The notes: generated by a model from the letters alone, not told the origin. A DNA stretch of 64,000 nt from Alicyclobacillus sp. ALC3 (GCF_028751195.1 NZ_CP066784.1:2294001-2358000), one strand, 5' to 3'. Positions 1-9,045 are shown, counted from the stretch's first letter. A program made the numbers and translations.

Positions 1-1
1 G

Positions 2-1093
2 GCCTACGACGCAGGGGCGAAGACTGTCTACGTCGAGTGGAATGACCAGTATCTCGACAGAACAACCTTATTGCGCTCGCCGCTCGATGCCCTGTCAGAA
101 TTTCCACAGTGCATCGCGGATGGCAGAGTCTCGATGGCGAAAGAGGACTTCGCCTTTTTGGTCATTCAAGCTCCGCGCCCCAGTTTTTTGCAAGATGTGC
201 CGACTGATCGAATGACTGCACGTACCCGAGCCAGCCAAAAGGCACTGCGCGAGTATGCAGAATATACGCGGTCGGACCGCGTGGCGTGGTCGGCCATTGC
301 TGTGCCTACAGCAGAGTGGGCCGACGTGGTGTTCGCTAGTGCTCCGCAAGAAGAGCGTATGGAGCGGTTATGGGACGCGATTTTTCGAGTCACACGGGTG
401 ACTCAGTCCCACCCCCGCCAAGCCTGGAAGGAACACGTCGAGAACTTGCAAAACCGCGTGACAGCGCTCAATCATGTGCGCTACGAGAGCTTGCATTACA
501 CCGGGCCTGGTACAGACCTCACTGTCAAGTTGCCGAAGAACCACCTCTGGGTTGGCGGCGGGGCGACGAGCGAGAACGGTGTCTTCTTTGTGCCGAACAT
601 TCCAACCGAAGAATGTTTCACAGCACCGCTGCGCAGCGGGGTTAGTGGCGTAGTGTCCAGCACCAAACCGCTTGTCTTCGCCGACAAGGTGATTGACGAA
701 TTCAGCCTCCGCCTCGAACAGGGACGCATCGTCGAGTACCGAGCAGAACGAGGACAGGACGTGCTTGAGTCGATTATCGAGACGGACGAAGGGGCGCACT
801 ACTTTGGTGAGATCGCGTTGGTGCCCCACAACTCGCCGATTTCCCACGAGGGCGTGGTTTTTTACAACACGCTTTTTGACGAGAACGCCGCCTGTCACAT
901 CGCCATCGGCAACGCATATTCAATCAACGTTGAAAATGGCCCGTCACTGTCGCCGGACGAGCAAATGGCCGCGGGATTGAACCGCAGCCAAGTGCACGTC
1001 GACTTTATGATTGGTTCGGACCGTCTCGACATTGACGCAAAGACTGCGACAGGCGAGACGGTGCCACTGTTCCGGAGCGGAGAGTGGGTGTAA
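2..1093 (+). CDS. M29 family aminopeptidase (AmpS/AmpT type), 5' truncated by window edge
   Basis: The frame is open from base 2 with no start, and the translation upstream of the internal TTG at 71 (AYDAGAKTVYVEWND) matches the N-terminal domain of thermophilic M29 metallo-aminopeptidases, so the gene begins outside the window. M29 enzymes remove N-terminal residues using two metal ions. The expected ligands are visible: Glu in NIPTEE, Glu in GEIALVP, His and Tyr in ACHIAIGNAY, and the HVDFMIG His/Asp pair. The C-terminus is complete, ending FRSGEWV. It converges on rsgA with only 12 bp between stop codons. Family assignment is firm; the substrate is unknown. Confidence 0.9.
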   Translation, partial: AYDAGAKTVYVEWNDQYLDRTTLLRSPLDALSEFPQCIADGRVSMAKEDFAFLVIQAPRPSFLQDVPTDRMTARTRASQKALREYAEYTRSDRVAWSAIAVPTAEWADVVFASAPQEERMERLWDAIFRVTRVTQSHPRQAWKEHVENLQNRVTALNHVRYESLHYTGPGTDLTVKLPKNHLWVGGGATSENGVFFVPNIPTEECFTAPLRSGVSGVVSSTKPLVFADKVIDEFSLRLEQGRIVEYRAERGQDVLESIIETDEGAHYFGEIALVPHNSPISHEGVVFYNTLFDENAACHIAIGNAYSINVENGPSLSPDEQMAAGLNRSQVHVDFMIGSDRLDIDAKTATGETVPLFRSGEWV

Positions 1094-1105
1094 AGTGACA
1101 CGCCT

Positions 1106-2167
1106 TTACTCCACTTCCATATAGCGATAGCGCTCTCGGGACTGTTTATTACCCTTGTCTCGATCGCGTTCGCGCTTGGCCAGCTTGCGCTCGATGTAGC
1201 GCATCTCCTTTTGCATCTTATGAAAGCTCTGAAGACGCGCTTCAGGCAGTGTTCCTGCAGCGATGGCAGCGCGCACCGCACACCCAGGTTCCTGCTTATG
1301 CTCGCAGTCGCCAAACTGGCAATTATGAGCCAGGGATTCGATGTCATCGAACGTGCTGCTGAAACCCTCTTGGTGGTCGAGCAGTTGAAACTCCCGCATT
1401 CCGGGCGTATCCATGATGAGCGCCCCACCTGGCGCAATTAGCAGTTCACGGTGCGTGGTGGTGTGTCGACCGTGGTCGTCCCCTTCTCTCACGGTGTTGA
1501 CAGCCATCACGTCCGCACCGATTAAGCGGTTAATGAGGGTAGACTTGCCAACGCCGGACGACCCGAGCAAGGCTACGGTCTGCCCTATGCCCAGATATGG
1601 CGCGAGTTCCTCCAACCCCTCATCTTGTTCGGCACTGACTGCGTGAATGCGAACACCGAACGCTACGGATTCCACCTCGCTAACCTTCGCGCTGACATCT
1701 TCGCACAGGTCCGTCTTGCTGAGCACGACCACCGGGTTCGCCCCGCTTTCCCACGCCAGAATCAGCATTCGCTCGAGGCGACGCAAGTTAAAGTCGTGAT
1801 TGAGGGCAGTCACGAGGAACACAGTGTCCACGTTTGCGGCGATAATCTGCTCTTCAGTGACAGACCCTGCTTCCTTGCGTGAAAACTTGCTTTTGCGGGG
1901 TAAGACTGCGTGAATCACCGCTGTCCCGCCCTGCGGTCCTTGCACGGCGACCCAGTCGCCTACCGCAGGGTAGTCGGCCCTGCCCCGTGCGAGATGGCGC
2001 ATTTTCCCTGTGATCTCGGCGTCACACTCACCGTCGCCAGTGTACAATCTGTATCGTTGTCGATGCTCAGTTGCCACGCGGGCTGGCACGAAACCCTGAT
2101 CGGCATACGCCGCAAAACTTACTGCCAACTGTTCAGTCCATCCAAGGCGTACAAGGTTCATATTCAA
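1106..2167 (-). CDS. rsgA: Small ribosomal subunit biogenesis GTPase RsgA (YjeQ/YloQ)
   Basis: Circularly permuted GTPase that checks late 30S subunit maturation. The order is an N-terminal OB-fold, a central GTPase with SKTD (G4) before the P-loop GSSGVGKST and DTPG (G3), and a C-terminal zinc knuckle (CQFGDCEHKQEPGC). The frame is open further upstream, but the GGAGG at 2176-2180 sits 8 nt from the TTG at 2167, versus 14 nt from the ATG at 2161; TTG is therefore preferred, with ATG 2161 possible. Two terminator-like hairpins lie immediately upstream, so it probably has its own promoter or depends on readthrough. Confidence 0.92.
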   Translation of the reverse strand: MNMNLVRLGWTEQLAVSFAAYADQGFVPARVATEHRQRYRLYTGDGECDAEITGKMRHLARGRADYPAVGDWVAVQGPQGGTAVIHAVLPRKSKFSRKEAGSVTEEQIIAANVDTVFLVTALNHDFNLRRLERMLILAWESGANPVVVLSKTDLCEDVSAKVSEVESVAFGVRIHAVSAEQDEGLEELAPYLGIGQTVALLGSSGVGKSTLINRLIGADVMAVNTVREGDDHGRHTTTHRELLIAPGGALIMDTPGMREFQLLDHQEGFSSTFDDIESLAHNCQFGDCEHKQEPGCAVRAAIAAGTLPEARLQSFHKMQKEMRYIERKLAKRERDRDKGNKQSRERYRYMEVE

Positions 2168-2200
2168 ACGATTTTCCTCCAATCGTCTATTTACCACGAC

Positions 2201-2230
2201 AAAAAAAGCCACGAACAAGCTACCCGTGGC
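2201..2230 (-). terminator. Rho-independent terminator-like hairpin upstream of rsgA
   Basis: On the minus strand GCCACG and CGTGGC arms enclose an 11-nt loop, followed by seven T residues. It lies 34 nt upstream of the rsgA start and is the second of two hairpins in tandem. Confidence 0.75.
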
Positions 2231-2235
2231 CTCAT

Positions 2236-2265
2236 AAAAACGCCCTGGGCAGGTTGACCCAAGGC
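2236..2265 (-). terminator. Rho-independent terminator, first of tandem pair
   Basis: On the minus strand GCCTTGGG pairs with CCCAGGGC (8 bp with one wobble) around an 8-nt loop, followed by GTTTTT. It would end either the aldo/keto reductase message or the candidate small RNA that precedes it. Confidence 0.75.
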
Positions 2266-2389
2266 TTATCTGTCAGACGATATGGAAGAACCTACTCCAC
2301 GTCGGACCAGACAAGTGAGGGCCATGTCTCATTGCAGCACAAAACAATGCTCCGCTGTTTCATAGCCCTCACTCCTCTGCGTCGAAAGT
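2236..2389 (-). ncRNA. Candidate ~150-nt structured small RNA
   Basis: The 290 bp between the aldo/keto reductase and rsgA hold no convincing reading frame but do hold the parts of an independent transcription unit. There is a sigma-A-like promoter (TTGCGT, 17 nt, TACGAT at 2396-2424), then a long hairpin (AGTGAGGGC at 2314-2322 pairs with GCCCTCACT at 2365-2373), then a terminator. Size and layout would suit a regulatory RNA such as a 6S-like RNA, but I do not recognise the family. It could instead be an rsgA leader. Confidence 0.4.
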
Positions 2390-2395
2390 GCCCTT

Positions 2396-2424
2396 ATCGT
2401 AGCACGCCGCTGCCGACAACGCAA
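2396..2424 (-). promoter_or_regulatory. Sigma-A-type promoter candidate
   Basis: The -35 is TTGCGT (2419-2424) and the -10 is TACGAT (2396-2401) with 17-nt spacing, just downstream of the aldo/keto reductase stop codon and pointing toward the structured RNA and rsgA. Confidence 0.4.
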
Positions 2425-2458
2425 CATTCAGTGGCGTAGGCGAATTTCAACTTGCAGC

Positions 2459-3289
2459 CTAAAACTTCAAGTCGTCCGGGTCCGGGCCGACGCGTGTGCC
2501 GTTGTTCAGAGAGTCAATCGCGGCCATCTCCTCCACCGTGAGCGTAAAGTCGAAGATGTCTGCGTTCTCCTTGATGCGGTTCTCGTGGACAGACTTCGGA
2601 ATCGTAATGACACCGTGATCTAAGTCCCAGCGCAGGATAACCTGAGCCGGAGTTTTGCCATGTGTTTCGGCAATCCGCGTGATGGTCGGGTCGTCGAGAA
2701 TCTGCCCGCGCATCAGCGGGCTCCATGCTTCGAGTCGAATCCCTTTGCTCTCGCAGAACTCGCGCAGTTCTGCCTGGTTCAGGCGTGGGTGTAGTTCCAC
2801 CTGGTTCACCGCTGGCACCACTTCACTGTCGGAGAGAATGTCCTCGAGGTGGTGAATGTTGAAGTTGCTGACACCAATGGCCCGCACGTGACCGTCCTTG
2901 TACAGCTTCTCAAAGGCCTTCCACGTCTCTTTATACAGGCGGGTGCCTGGCCAGTGAATGAGGTAGAGGTCGACGTAATCCATACCGAGTCGCTTCAGAC
3001 TGGCGTCGAACTCCTGCAGCGTCTGGTCGTAGCCCTGGTCAGTGTTCCACAACTTTGTCGTTACAAAGATGTCCTCCCGCTTTACGCCAGAGTCGCGGAC
3101 AGCTATTCCGACACCTTCCTCGTTGTCGTAGAGCTTCGCTGTATCGATGCTACGGTAGCCGTGTTCAATGGCCATGCGAACAGAGGTTTCGACCACTTCT
3201 CCTGGCGGTGTCTTGTACACGCCGAGGCCAAACCACGGCATCAGGACGCCGTTGTTAAGTGTGGTGCAATCACCGATGTGTGTAGGCAT
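2459..3289 (-). CDS. Aldo/keto reductase (YvgN/YtbE type)
   Basis: NADPH-dependent carbonyl reductase of about 276 residues, the usual length for the cytosolic TIM-barrel family. The catalytic tetrad is visible: Asp and Tyr in DTAKLYDNE, Lys in VTTKLWN and His in LIHWPG. The NADPH-binding IPKSVHENRI segment is near the C-terminus. The ATG at 3289 is chosen because GGAGG (3296-3300) lies 6 nt upstream; the frame remains open for five more codons. It is monocistronic. The physiological substrate (methylglyoxal or other aldehydes are common in this family) cannot be read from sequence. Confidence 0.93.
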   Translation of the reverse strand: MPTHIGDCTTLNNGVLMPWFGLGVYKTPPGEVVETSVRMAIEHGYRSIDTAKLYDNEEGVGIAVRDSGVKREDIFVTTKLWNTDQGYDQTLQEFDASLKRLGMDYVDLYLIHWPGTRLYKETWKAFEKLYKDGHVRAIGVSNFNIHHLEDILSDSEVVPAVNQVELHPRLNQAELREFCESKGIRLEAWSPLMRGQILDDPTITRIAETHGKTPAQVILRWDLDHGVITIPKSVHENRIKENADIFDFTLTVEEMAAIDSLNNGTRVGPDPDDLKF

Positions 3290-3519
3290 AGTTGACCTCC
3301 TCAAGGATCACAAATTCGTACAAACTGCCTTGTGCAAGAGAGGCACAAGCCATTTATCAGTATAGCAAAGTAGGCGACAGGACTCCCCATCAGTCTGCAA
3401 CTGGCGGGATTCATTGCACGTGTTCAGATGGTCAATTTCACACTAGGCTTGTCTTGGCCACGGGGAAGACAGTGAGAGAAGACGTGAGAGAAGACAGTGC
3501 CTGACCTGCGCCGTATTAT

Positions 3520-6102
3520 TTACAGTTGAATCCCCTCAACGCCTGATTCCCCGTGAAGCGGCAGAACAATCCTCACAGTCGTACCGACGCCCAGTTGGCT
3601 CGAGATGTCCATCCCGCCATTGTGTGCCGTGACAATCCGGTGGCTCACCATCAGACCAAGACCCGTACCGCGCTCCTTAGTCGTAAAAAATGGCTCACCG
3701 AGCTTCCGCAAACTGTCTTCCGGGATGCCTTCCCCTTCATCGACAAAGTCAATCTGCAACTTCCCGTCCATCGTGGACCCTTTGATTTTTACGGTACCAC
3801 CAAGAGGCATGGCCTCAATCGCATTTTTAATCACGTTGATAAACACCTGTTTGAGCTGACTCGGGTCACACAACACGAGCAGTTCACCTTCCGCAAAGTC
3901 GAGTTCAAGCGATACACTTTTCATCACCGACTGTGGGGTAACGAGCGTGATCACCTCTTGTAACACCAACTCAATGTCATGCGGTTGGTAGGTTACACTC
4001 TGCGGTTTCGCGAGCACGAGCATCTCGTTTAAGATCATCTCAATTCGGTCCAGTTCACCCAGCATGATAGTAAAGTAGCGGCGGTTGGGCTCGCGCGACT
4101 TCTTGTGCAAAATCTGCGTGAATCCTCTGAGCGCTGTCAGCGGGTTGCGCACCTCGTGAGCGATGCTGGCCGCGAGTTGTCCAACAGCAGAAAGCTTTTC
4201 CGATTGCAGCAGTCGTTCGTTTGTTTTCTCACGCTCTGTGATGTCGCGGAACACCACCTGCACGGCTTTACCGCCCATGGGAGTACTCACAACTTCGAGG
4301 TAAAAGACCTCTCCGCTCAGTTTGCAGAACCGCTGGTCGGCGAATCTGACAGTCTCTCCGCTGTAAAGAGCTTGGACGTTTTGTGCGTACTGCTCGTGGT
4401 AATCAGGATGGACAAAGTCGAGGACGCGCCGACCTACCAGTTCTTCCAGTTGCGCTGCCCCAAACAAGGCGAGTCCTGCCTTGTTCAAATACGCCCATAT
4501 GCCGTCTTCAATGACGCCGATGCCGTCGAGGGAGTTCTCCACGAGCAGTTGATAGCGTTCGTCGCTCGCCGCCAACTGCTGTTCAAGCAAGCGCTGCTCT
4601 GTGATGTCCTGGAACGCACCCACCATCCGGACGGGGACCCCGTCTTCGTCGACCATCATTTCACCTTGCGAGTGCAAGTAGCGAGTCGAGCCGTCATTCG
4701 TTCTGACCACGCGAAAGATGCGGTCGAAATGAGTGCCTATATCAACTGCCTTTTTCACACTTTGCGCGACCAACGTGCGGTCTTCAGGGTGAACCCTTGC
4801 GAGAAACTGCTCGTAGTTGATGACCCCGTTTTTCTCGATCCCCAAAATGTCACGCGCCTGCTGTGAGTAGACAATGCTGTCGCATCGCAAATCCCAATCC
4901 CAGTGCCCGAGCTTGGCGATTCTCAGCGCGTGCTCGAGTGACTCTTGCATGTGCATCTCCTCCGACACATCTCGCGACACGGAGATAATGTGGACTGCGT
5001 TTGAGCCGTCTCGGCGCACTCTCGTCTTTGTCTCAAACCAGCGGTAGTTGCCGTTTTTGTGCCGAACTCTCGCCGTCACGCTGCCCTCTTCTGAACCAGA
5101 CGCCATCACCTTGTGATACTCGCTTACCACCCTCTCCACGTCGTCTGGGTGACAAAGGTGACTTGCGGATTTACCCAGTAGTTCAGCGGGTTCGTAACCA
5201 AGGGTGGAATGAATGGACGGGGAAACGTATAAGTACCCGCTGTCCGCCAAGCCGTAGGTGATGATGTCCGTCGAACTCTCAAGGATCATGTTGTAGAGTT
5301 GTGTGGTCTGAGATAGCTTTTGCTCAGCGAGTTTGCTCTTCGTGATGTCTCTCACAATGCTTGCCATGCCAACGCTGACACCAGCGTCGTTGCGAATCGG
5401 CGAGGTTGTCATATTCACCCAAATCAACTCACCATCGCGCCGCTGCATGGTCAATTGCACATCCTGTACGTACTTGCCTTCATTCTCTATCGCGCAGATC
5501 GGCGCTGCATCGGACGCAGCGTTGGCTGGGTTGAACGGAAAGTGTTTGCCGATGAGTTCCGCCTCCGAGTACCCAAGAATCTGTTCAAAGGCGGCGTTAA
5601 CTTGAGTGACGTAGCCATTTACATCGAAGATTGCGATGCCTTCCGAGCTGTTATCATAAAACGATTTCAGTCGGCGCAGGTTGTCTTCCGCCACCTTGTC
5701 ATTTGTCATATCCACGATTTGGGCGATTAAAAACGGCAAGGGTTCAGAATCCTCCACGACCGAGGCGATATGCAACCTGCCCCACAGCGTTTCGCCTCCC
5801 TTGTGCAGGTATCGCTGCTCCATTTGCAAAGCAGAGATCGATCCACTGAGGAGCTGCTCCCGATACATAATCGATAAAGGTACATCTTCCGGGTGGGAAA
5901 TCGCTGTGAAGTCCATGTCACACAACTCTTCTTTGTCGTAACCAATGAACTTACAAAATGCTTGATTGACATCGAGGAATTTTCCTTCTCGACTCACTAA
6001 CGCCTTTGGAATTGGAGAGTAATTGAATGCGATTTCGACCAGCGTACGTTCACTTACCGCTTGCCCATTGTATGTATGAAAGTAATTCTCTGCGCCCGAC
6101 AA
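3520..6102 (-). CDS. Five-PAS-domain sporulation-type sensor histidine kinase
   Basis: 860-residue soluble kinase with no transmembrane segment. Five PAS folds can be followed, each with an N/G-Y core (for example VNQAFCKFIGYDKEEL, VNAAFEQILGYSEAEL, SPSIHSTLGYEPAEL). They are followed by a HisKA H-box (SIAHEVRNPLTALRGF) and a HATPase domain (NVIKNAIEAM, DEGEGIP, FTTKERGTGLGL). Architecture and H-box match the KinA/KinE kinases that feed Spo0F, and no response regulator is adjacent, which fits an orphan phosphorelay kinase. The start is TTG with a weak AGAGGG upstream. The sensed signal is unknown. Confidence 0.9.
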   Translation of the reverse strand: MSGAENYFHTYNGQAVSERTLVEIAFNYSPIPKALVSREGKFLDVNQAFCKFIGYDKEELCDMDFTAISHPEDVPLSIMYREQLLSGSISALQMEQRYLHKGGETLWGRLHIASVVEDSEPLPFLIAQIVDMTNDKVAEDNLRRLKSFYDNSSEGIAIFDVNGYVTQVNAAFEQILGYSEAELIGKHFPFNPANAASDAAPICAIENEGKYVQDVQLTMQRRDGELIWVNMTTSPIRNDAGVSVGMASIVRDITKSKLAEQKLSQTTQLYNMILESSTDIITYGLADSGYLYVSPSIHSTLGYEPAELLGKSASHLCHPDDVERVVSEYHKVMASGSEEGSVTARVRHKNGNYRWFETKTRVRRDGSNAVHIISVSRDVSEEMHMQESLEHALRIAKLGHWDWDLRCDSIVYSQQARDILGIEKNGVINYEQFLARVHPEDRTLVAQSVKKAVDIGTHFDRIFRVVRTNDGSTRYLHSQGEMMVDEDGVPVRMVGAFQDITEQRLLEQQLAASDERYQLLVENSLDGIGVIEDGIWAYLNKAGLALFGAAQLEELVGRRVLDFVHPDYHEQYAQNVQALYSGETVRFADQRFCKLSGEVFYLEVVSTPMGGKAVQVVFRDITEREKTNERLLQSEKLSAVGQLAASIAHEVRNPLTALRGFTQILHKKSREPNRRYFTIMLGELDRIEMILNEMLVLAKPQSVTYQPHDIELVLQEVITLVTPQSVMKSVSLELDFAEGELLVLCDPSQLKQVFINVIKNAIEAMPLGGTVKIKGSTMDGKLQIDFVDEGEGIPEDSLRKLGEPFFTTKERGTGLGLMVSHRIVTAHNGGMDISSQLGVGTTVRIVLPLHGESGVEGIQL

Positions 6103-6235
6103 AAGGGACCCTCTCTTTCAGATAATTCATGTTTGCACGCTTGATACTACCATAGAATATTTCGGTTCAAAATATACTTTTGAGTCGTCGACAAAAGCTG
6201 TCAAAAGTCGTAACAAAACAAGTATTTCTGCAACA

Positions 6236-6271
6236 AAAACTGCTGCGCCCATGACAAGCGCAGCAGTTTTT
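6236..6271 (-). terminator. Bidirectional rho-independent terminator
   Basis: AAAACTGCTGCGC and GCGCAGCAGTTTT form a perfect 13-bp inverted repeat with T-runs on both strands. It lies just after the lipoprotein gene in the minus direction. Confidence 0.85.
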
Positions 6272-6307
6272 GCCCTTACACCACGAATTTCGCCCGATTT
6301 AGTTGTC

Positions 6308-7501
6308 CTAGTCGACCACAGCCCAGCGGTTTGCCTGTACTCCATGCATCGTGGAGACGACCTGGCCAGTTGCAAGCGACACGGCAACCGTCTCCTTTTT
6401 GTTCTCGACTGTTACGTAGGCGTATCGGCCGGACGAATCAATCGCCAGTCCGCTTAGCTTCGACCCCGAACCGACTGGAATGTTCTTCTCAAACATGTTC
6501 GTTACAGCGTTGTACGCCATGATGTCGCCGCTAAACGACGCGGCATACACCGTCTTCCCGCGTGGACCGACTGCGAGCTGCATGAAGCCTCCCGTAGAGC
6601 CCATCATGTTGCTCGGGCTGAATCCACCACCTTGTGTTTCGTGAATGGTTGCCACGACCTTGTTGTCCTTGGTATTCACAACTGTCATAGCTCCCGTCGT
6701 CCAGTTCGCCAGCCACAAGGTGTGGCGCTGCGGGTCGTAGACAGAGTTTTCGACCTGCCCGACCGGGATGGTCCCCATCTGCTGACCCGTCTTCAGGTTG
6801 ATCACCGCGGTGTCAGCCGCCCCGTTCCCCGACAGGTACGCCGCACCGCCCGCAACCGCTAGTGTGTTGCCCCCCTGTTTCACCTGCCACTGCATCGTGT
6901 GGCTCGGCAGGGAATAAGCCGTCACCGAGCTGGCACCTGTGAGGAGGAGAAGTTTTCCCCCGTCTGCGATGCTCGCAATTCTAGCGTTCTGCGGCGTCAT
7001 AAAGTGGCCCGTGACCATTCTCGTGTTGAGGTTGACAACGAACGTTTCGCCCTGCAGTGTCGGGACATACGCCGTGTGTCCTGAAATGGCCGCCTGCAGG
7101 GAGTTCGCCCCGGTCGACAACGGAACATTCGTCACCATGGCCTTCGTGACGTTATCGATGAAAAATCCACCTGACCCAGAACCCATCATCGGACTGGCTG
7201 AAGGGCCGACGAGCAGGTCACCGATTTGCAGCGGCATCCCAGCGGAGACTGTCCCTTTCATCAATCCTGTGCTGCTGCCCATCGACCCAACCGCGTTGCC
7301 CGTCATGCCAGACGAGTTACCTTTGCTGTTCGCCGCATTGCTCATACCGCCAGCGGCGTTTGACATTGAAGTATTGGTCGTGTTCCCCATCGCCTGTTTG
7401 CTCGAACCCGAGGCCGCTTGGGCGGACACAGCGCCACAGCCAGCCAACAGGCTCCCCGCCAAAACGGTCGGGACAATCACGCTTAGCCAACGCTTATTCA
7501 T
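6308..7501 (-). CDS. Met/Gly/Ser-rich beta-propeller lipoprotein
   Basis: 397 residues with a lipoprotein signal peptide (MNKRWLSVIVPTVLAGSLLAGC), predicted lipidated Cys22. A low-complexity stretch follows (about 24-105) rich in Met, Asn, Gly and Ser, then a YVTN/NHL-like beta-propeller of repeated short strands (VTNVPLSTG, TVFVVNL-like, VVNTKDNKVVATI). The ATG at 7501 is chosen for the GGAGGGAAC site and the signal peptide. Surface-exposed propellers of this type bind ligands or proteins; Met-rich tails suggest copper or oxidant exposure, but that is inference. A BlaI-type operator lies 62 nt upstream, so it is probably controlled by the neighbouring BlaI/M56 pair. Confidence 0.8.
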   Translation of the reverse strand: MNKRWLSVIVPTVLAGSLLAGCGAVSAQAASGSSKQAMGNTTNTSMSNAAGGMSNAANSKGNSSGMTGNAVGSMGSSTGLMKGTVSAGMPLQIGDLLVGPSASPMMGSGSGGFFIDNVTKAMVTNVPLSTGANSLQAAISGHTAYVPTLQGETFVVNLNTRMVTGHFMTPQNARIASIADGGKLLLLTGASSVTAYSLPSHTMQWQVKQGGNTLAVAGGAAYLSGNGAADTAVINLKTGQQMGTIPVGQVENSVYDPQRHTLWLANWTTGAMTVVNTKDNKVVATIHETQGGGFSPSNMMGSTGGFMQLAVGPRGKTVYAASFSGDIMAYNAVTNMFEKNIPVGSGSKLSGLAIDSSGRYAYVTVENKKETVAVSLATGQVVSTMHGVQANRWAVVD

Positions 7502-7562
7502 CGAACCGTTCCCTCCTCTGACTCTACGTAGGCACTGATGTCGCACGCCCCACAAAATACGG

Positions 7563-7605
7563 GGGCGGGTACTTATACTACACAGTGTAGTATAAGTACC
7601 CGCCC
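7563..7605. promoter_or_regulatory. 43-bp perfect palindrome with BlaI/MecI-type core operator
   Basis: Two 21-bp arms around a single base form a perfect inverted repeat with the core TACTAC-N5-GTAGTA, the same half-sites and spacing as the palindrome in front of the BlaI-type gene at 9021-9045. It lies between the M56 gene and the lipoprotein gene and has no T-run, so an operator is more likely than a terminator. A TATACT that could be a -10 is embedded in it. Confidence 0.75.
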
Positions 7606-7667
7606 AGATCAACACAGTTTCCAAGGCTGCCCGCGACGCGCGGTCAAAACACAATGCGGAGATTGCG

Positions 7668-8624
7668 TCAGTGGCACCAAATAACTAAGGCTTGAATCAT
7701 CGTCAAAGCCACAGCCAGCGCACTTGTCAACAGCCGATTGCGCATTGACGTATCGAACAGCTGAGGCGCACGTCCTGTTTCCAAAAACTCAACGCGCGCC
7801 TCCACCAACCCAGTTAGTCCCGCAGACCAAGTTTCCACCTCCGGGTAACCCGGTCCGGTAGCAGTGGACAACAGGGCAGACAACAGGGGTGCATCGTCTC
7901 CGCCAAAAGCCGCCAGAGCAGCTTCATCCGCCAGAATCTCCCGCCGAATGAGATAGCGACTGTAGAGCGCGTCCATCCCAAGCGGTCCGAGAGCGTCGCG
8001 AAGAACCCACAGCAAGGACTGCTGCAGCGGATCATACGATTTTGCATGTGCCGCTTCATGGTGCATAACGGCCACCAAAGCTTGCTCGTCAAGCGTCTGA
8101 AGCAGGCCCGTCGAGAGCACGACGGCGGGGCGCAACAGTCCACAAGTGAAAGCTGCAGACCGGCCGTCCTGCAACACATACCACCGTGCGAGCGGCGATA
8201 TAGCGCCAGGTACCGACAACCTTTCGGAGAGGTCCTTTAGTTGTGGACGCAGAAGCTCGTCAATGCTTCGTTGGCGCTGCTGCCAGCGGACGACCGCACG
8301 GACAAGCCGGTACCAGAACACCATCGCAGCACCAGCACTGAGGACGGTGATTGCCCACAGCCACAGTTCCACGAAACCTCCGGATTTTGTCGGCATCATG
8401 CGCAGCCACAGTAAATGACGAATCGAACTGACAAGCACAAACCCTGTCGCCCCCGCCGTCGCCAATGCTACGGCTAGACCCAACAACGAATATGTATAAC
8501 CTCGCAGCAGCATGCAGAGGGACCGCAGTGACGCGAACCTTTGCACCTGCTTCGGGCAGGCTCGTACCTGTGGCAGACTATCTGACCGGACCTCCATCCG
8601 CTCGACACTACGGCTGTTGTTCAT
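7668..8624 (-). CDS. M56 family (BlaR1/MecR1-like) membrane metallopeptidase
   Basis: About 318 residues. Hydrophobic segments follow an N-terminal leader (LLGLAVALATAGATGFVLV and others), and the zinc-protease motif HHEAAH lies in VMHHEAAHAKSYDP. Unlike BlaR1 it lacks the extracellular penicillin-binding sensor domain, as do many short M56 antirepressors. The ATG at 8624 overlaps the 3' end of the BlaI-type gene by 17 bp with GGAG 7 nt upstream; the frame is open further but lies inside that gene. It is inferred to sense an envelope signal and inactivate the repressor encoded just upstream. Confidence 0.85.
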   Translation of the reverse strand: MNNSRSVERMEVRSDSLPQVRACPKQVQRFASLRSLCMLLRGYTYSLLGLAVALATAGATGFVLVSSIRHLLWLRMMPTKSGGFVELWLWAITVLSAGAAMVFWYRLVRAVVRWQQRQRSIDELLRPQLKDLSERLSVPGAISPLARWYVLQDGRSAAFTCGLLRPAVVLSTGLLQTLDEQALVAVMHHEAAHAKSYDPLQQSLLWVLRDALGPLGMDALYSRYLIRREILADEAALAAFGGDDAPLLSALLSTATGPGYPEVETWSAGLTGLVEARVEFLETGRAPQLFDTSMRNRLLTSALAVALTMIQALVIWCH

Positions 8625-9000
8625 GTTCGCGCTCCTTCTTCGCGCGACGCTGTTCGAGCAGTCGCTCAAGCTTTTCGATCGTCTCCGGCTTGATGCGCTC
8701 GATGGTGTCCACAAAGTGTGCGAGTCCCACGTCACCGGACTGCGACAGCAAATCAATGGCAGCCTTTGCAGCTCGCTGGCGCGCCGACTCTTCCGTTGGT
8801 TTGACTTCATATAAGTAGTGCCGTCTTGTTCCGGTGCGGACTGCGATTCCTTGGTCAACCAGACGATTGAGTACCGTCTGCACAGCGCTCATGGAAATTT
8901 GGCGCTGTTCGCGCAGAGCGCCACACACTTCTGCGAGTCCGGATGAACCGCTCTCCTGAAGAATAAACAGTACTTGCTCGCGGAGGCTCTCTCTTTCCAT
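8608..9000 (-). CDS. BlaI/MecI/CopY family winged-helix repressor
   Basis: 130 residues. The N-terminal winged helix (LREQVLFILQESGSSG to TVLNRLVDQGIAVRTG) and C-terminal dimerisation helices match the BlaI family, which represses by binding TACA/TGTA-type dyads and is cleaved or released when the partner M56 protease is activated. The ATG at 9000 is chosen for the AGGTGGTG site. A palindrome of the expected type lies 21 bp upstream. Translation is coupled to the M56 gene. The regulon very likely includes the lipoprotein at 6308-7501. Confidence 0.9.
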   Translation of the reverse strand: MERESLREQVLFILQESGSSGLAEVCGALREQRQISMSAVQTVLNRLVDQGIAVRTGTRRHYLYEVKPTEESARQRAAKAAIDLLSQSGDVGLAHFVDTIERIKPETIEKLERLLEQRRAKKEREHEQQP

Positions 9001-9020
9001 ACGCGTCACCACCTGACCGC

Positions 9021-9045
9021 ATTTTACTACGTTGCGTGGTAAAAT
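9021..9045. promoter_or_regulatory. BlaI-type operator upstream of the repressor gene
   Basis: ATTTTACTACG and CGTGGTAAAAT form an inverted repeat with one mismatch around TTG. The core TACTAC-N5-GTGGTA matches the palindrome at 7563-7605, which supports autoregulation plus control of the lipoprotein. Confidence 0.75.
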
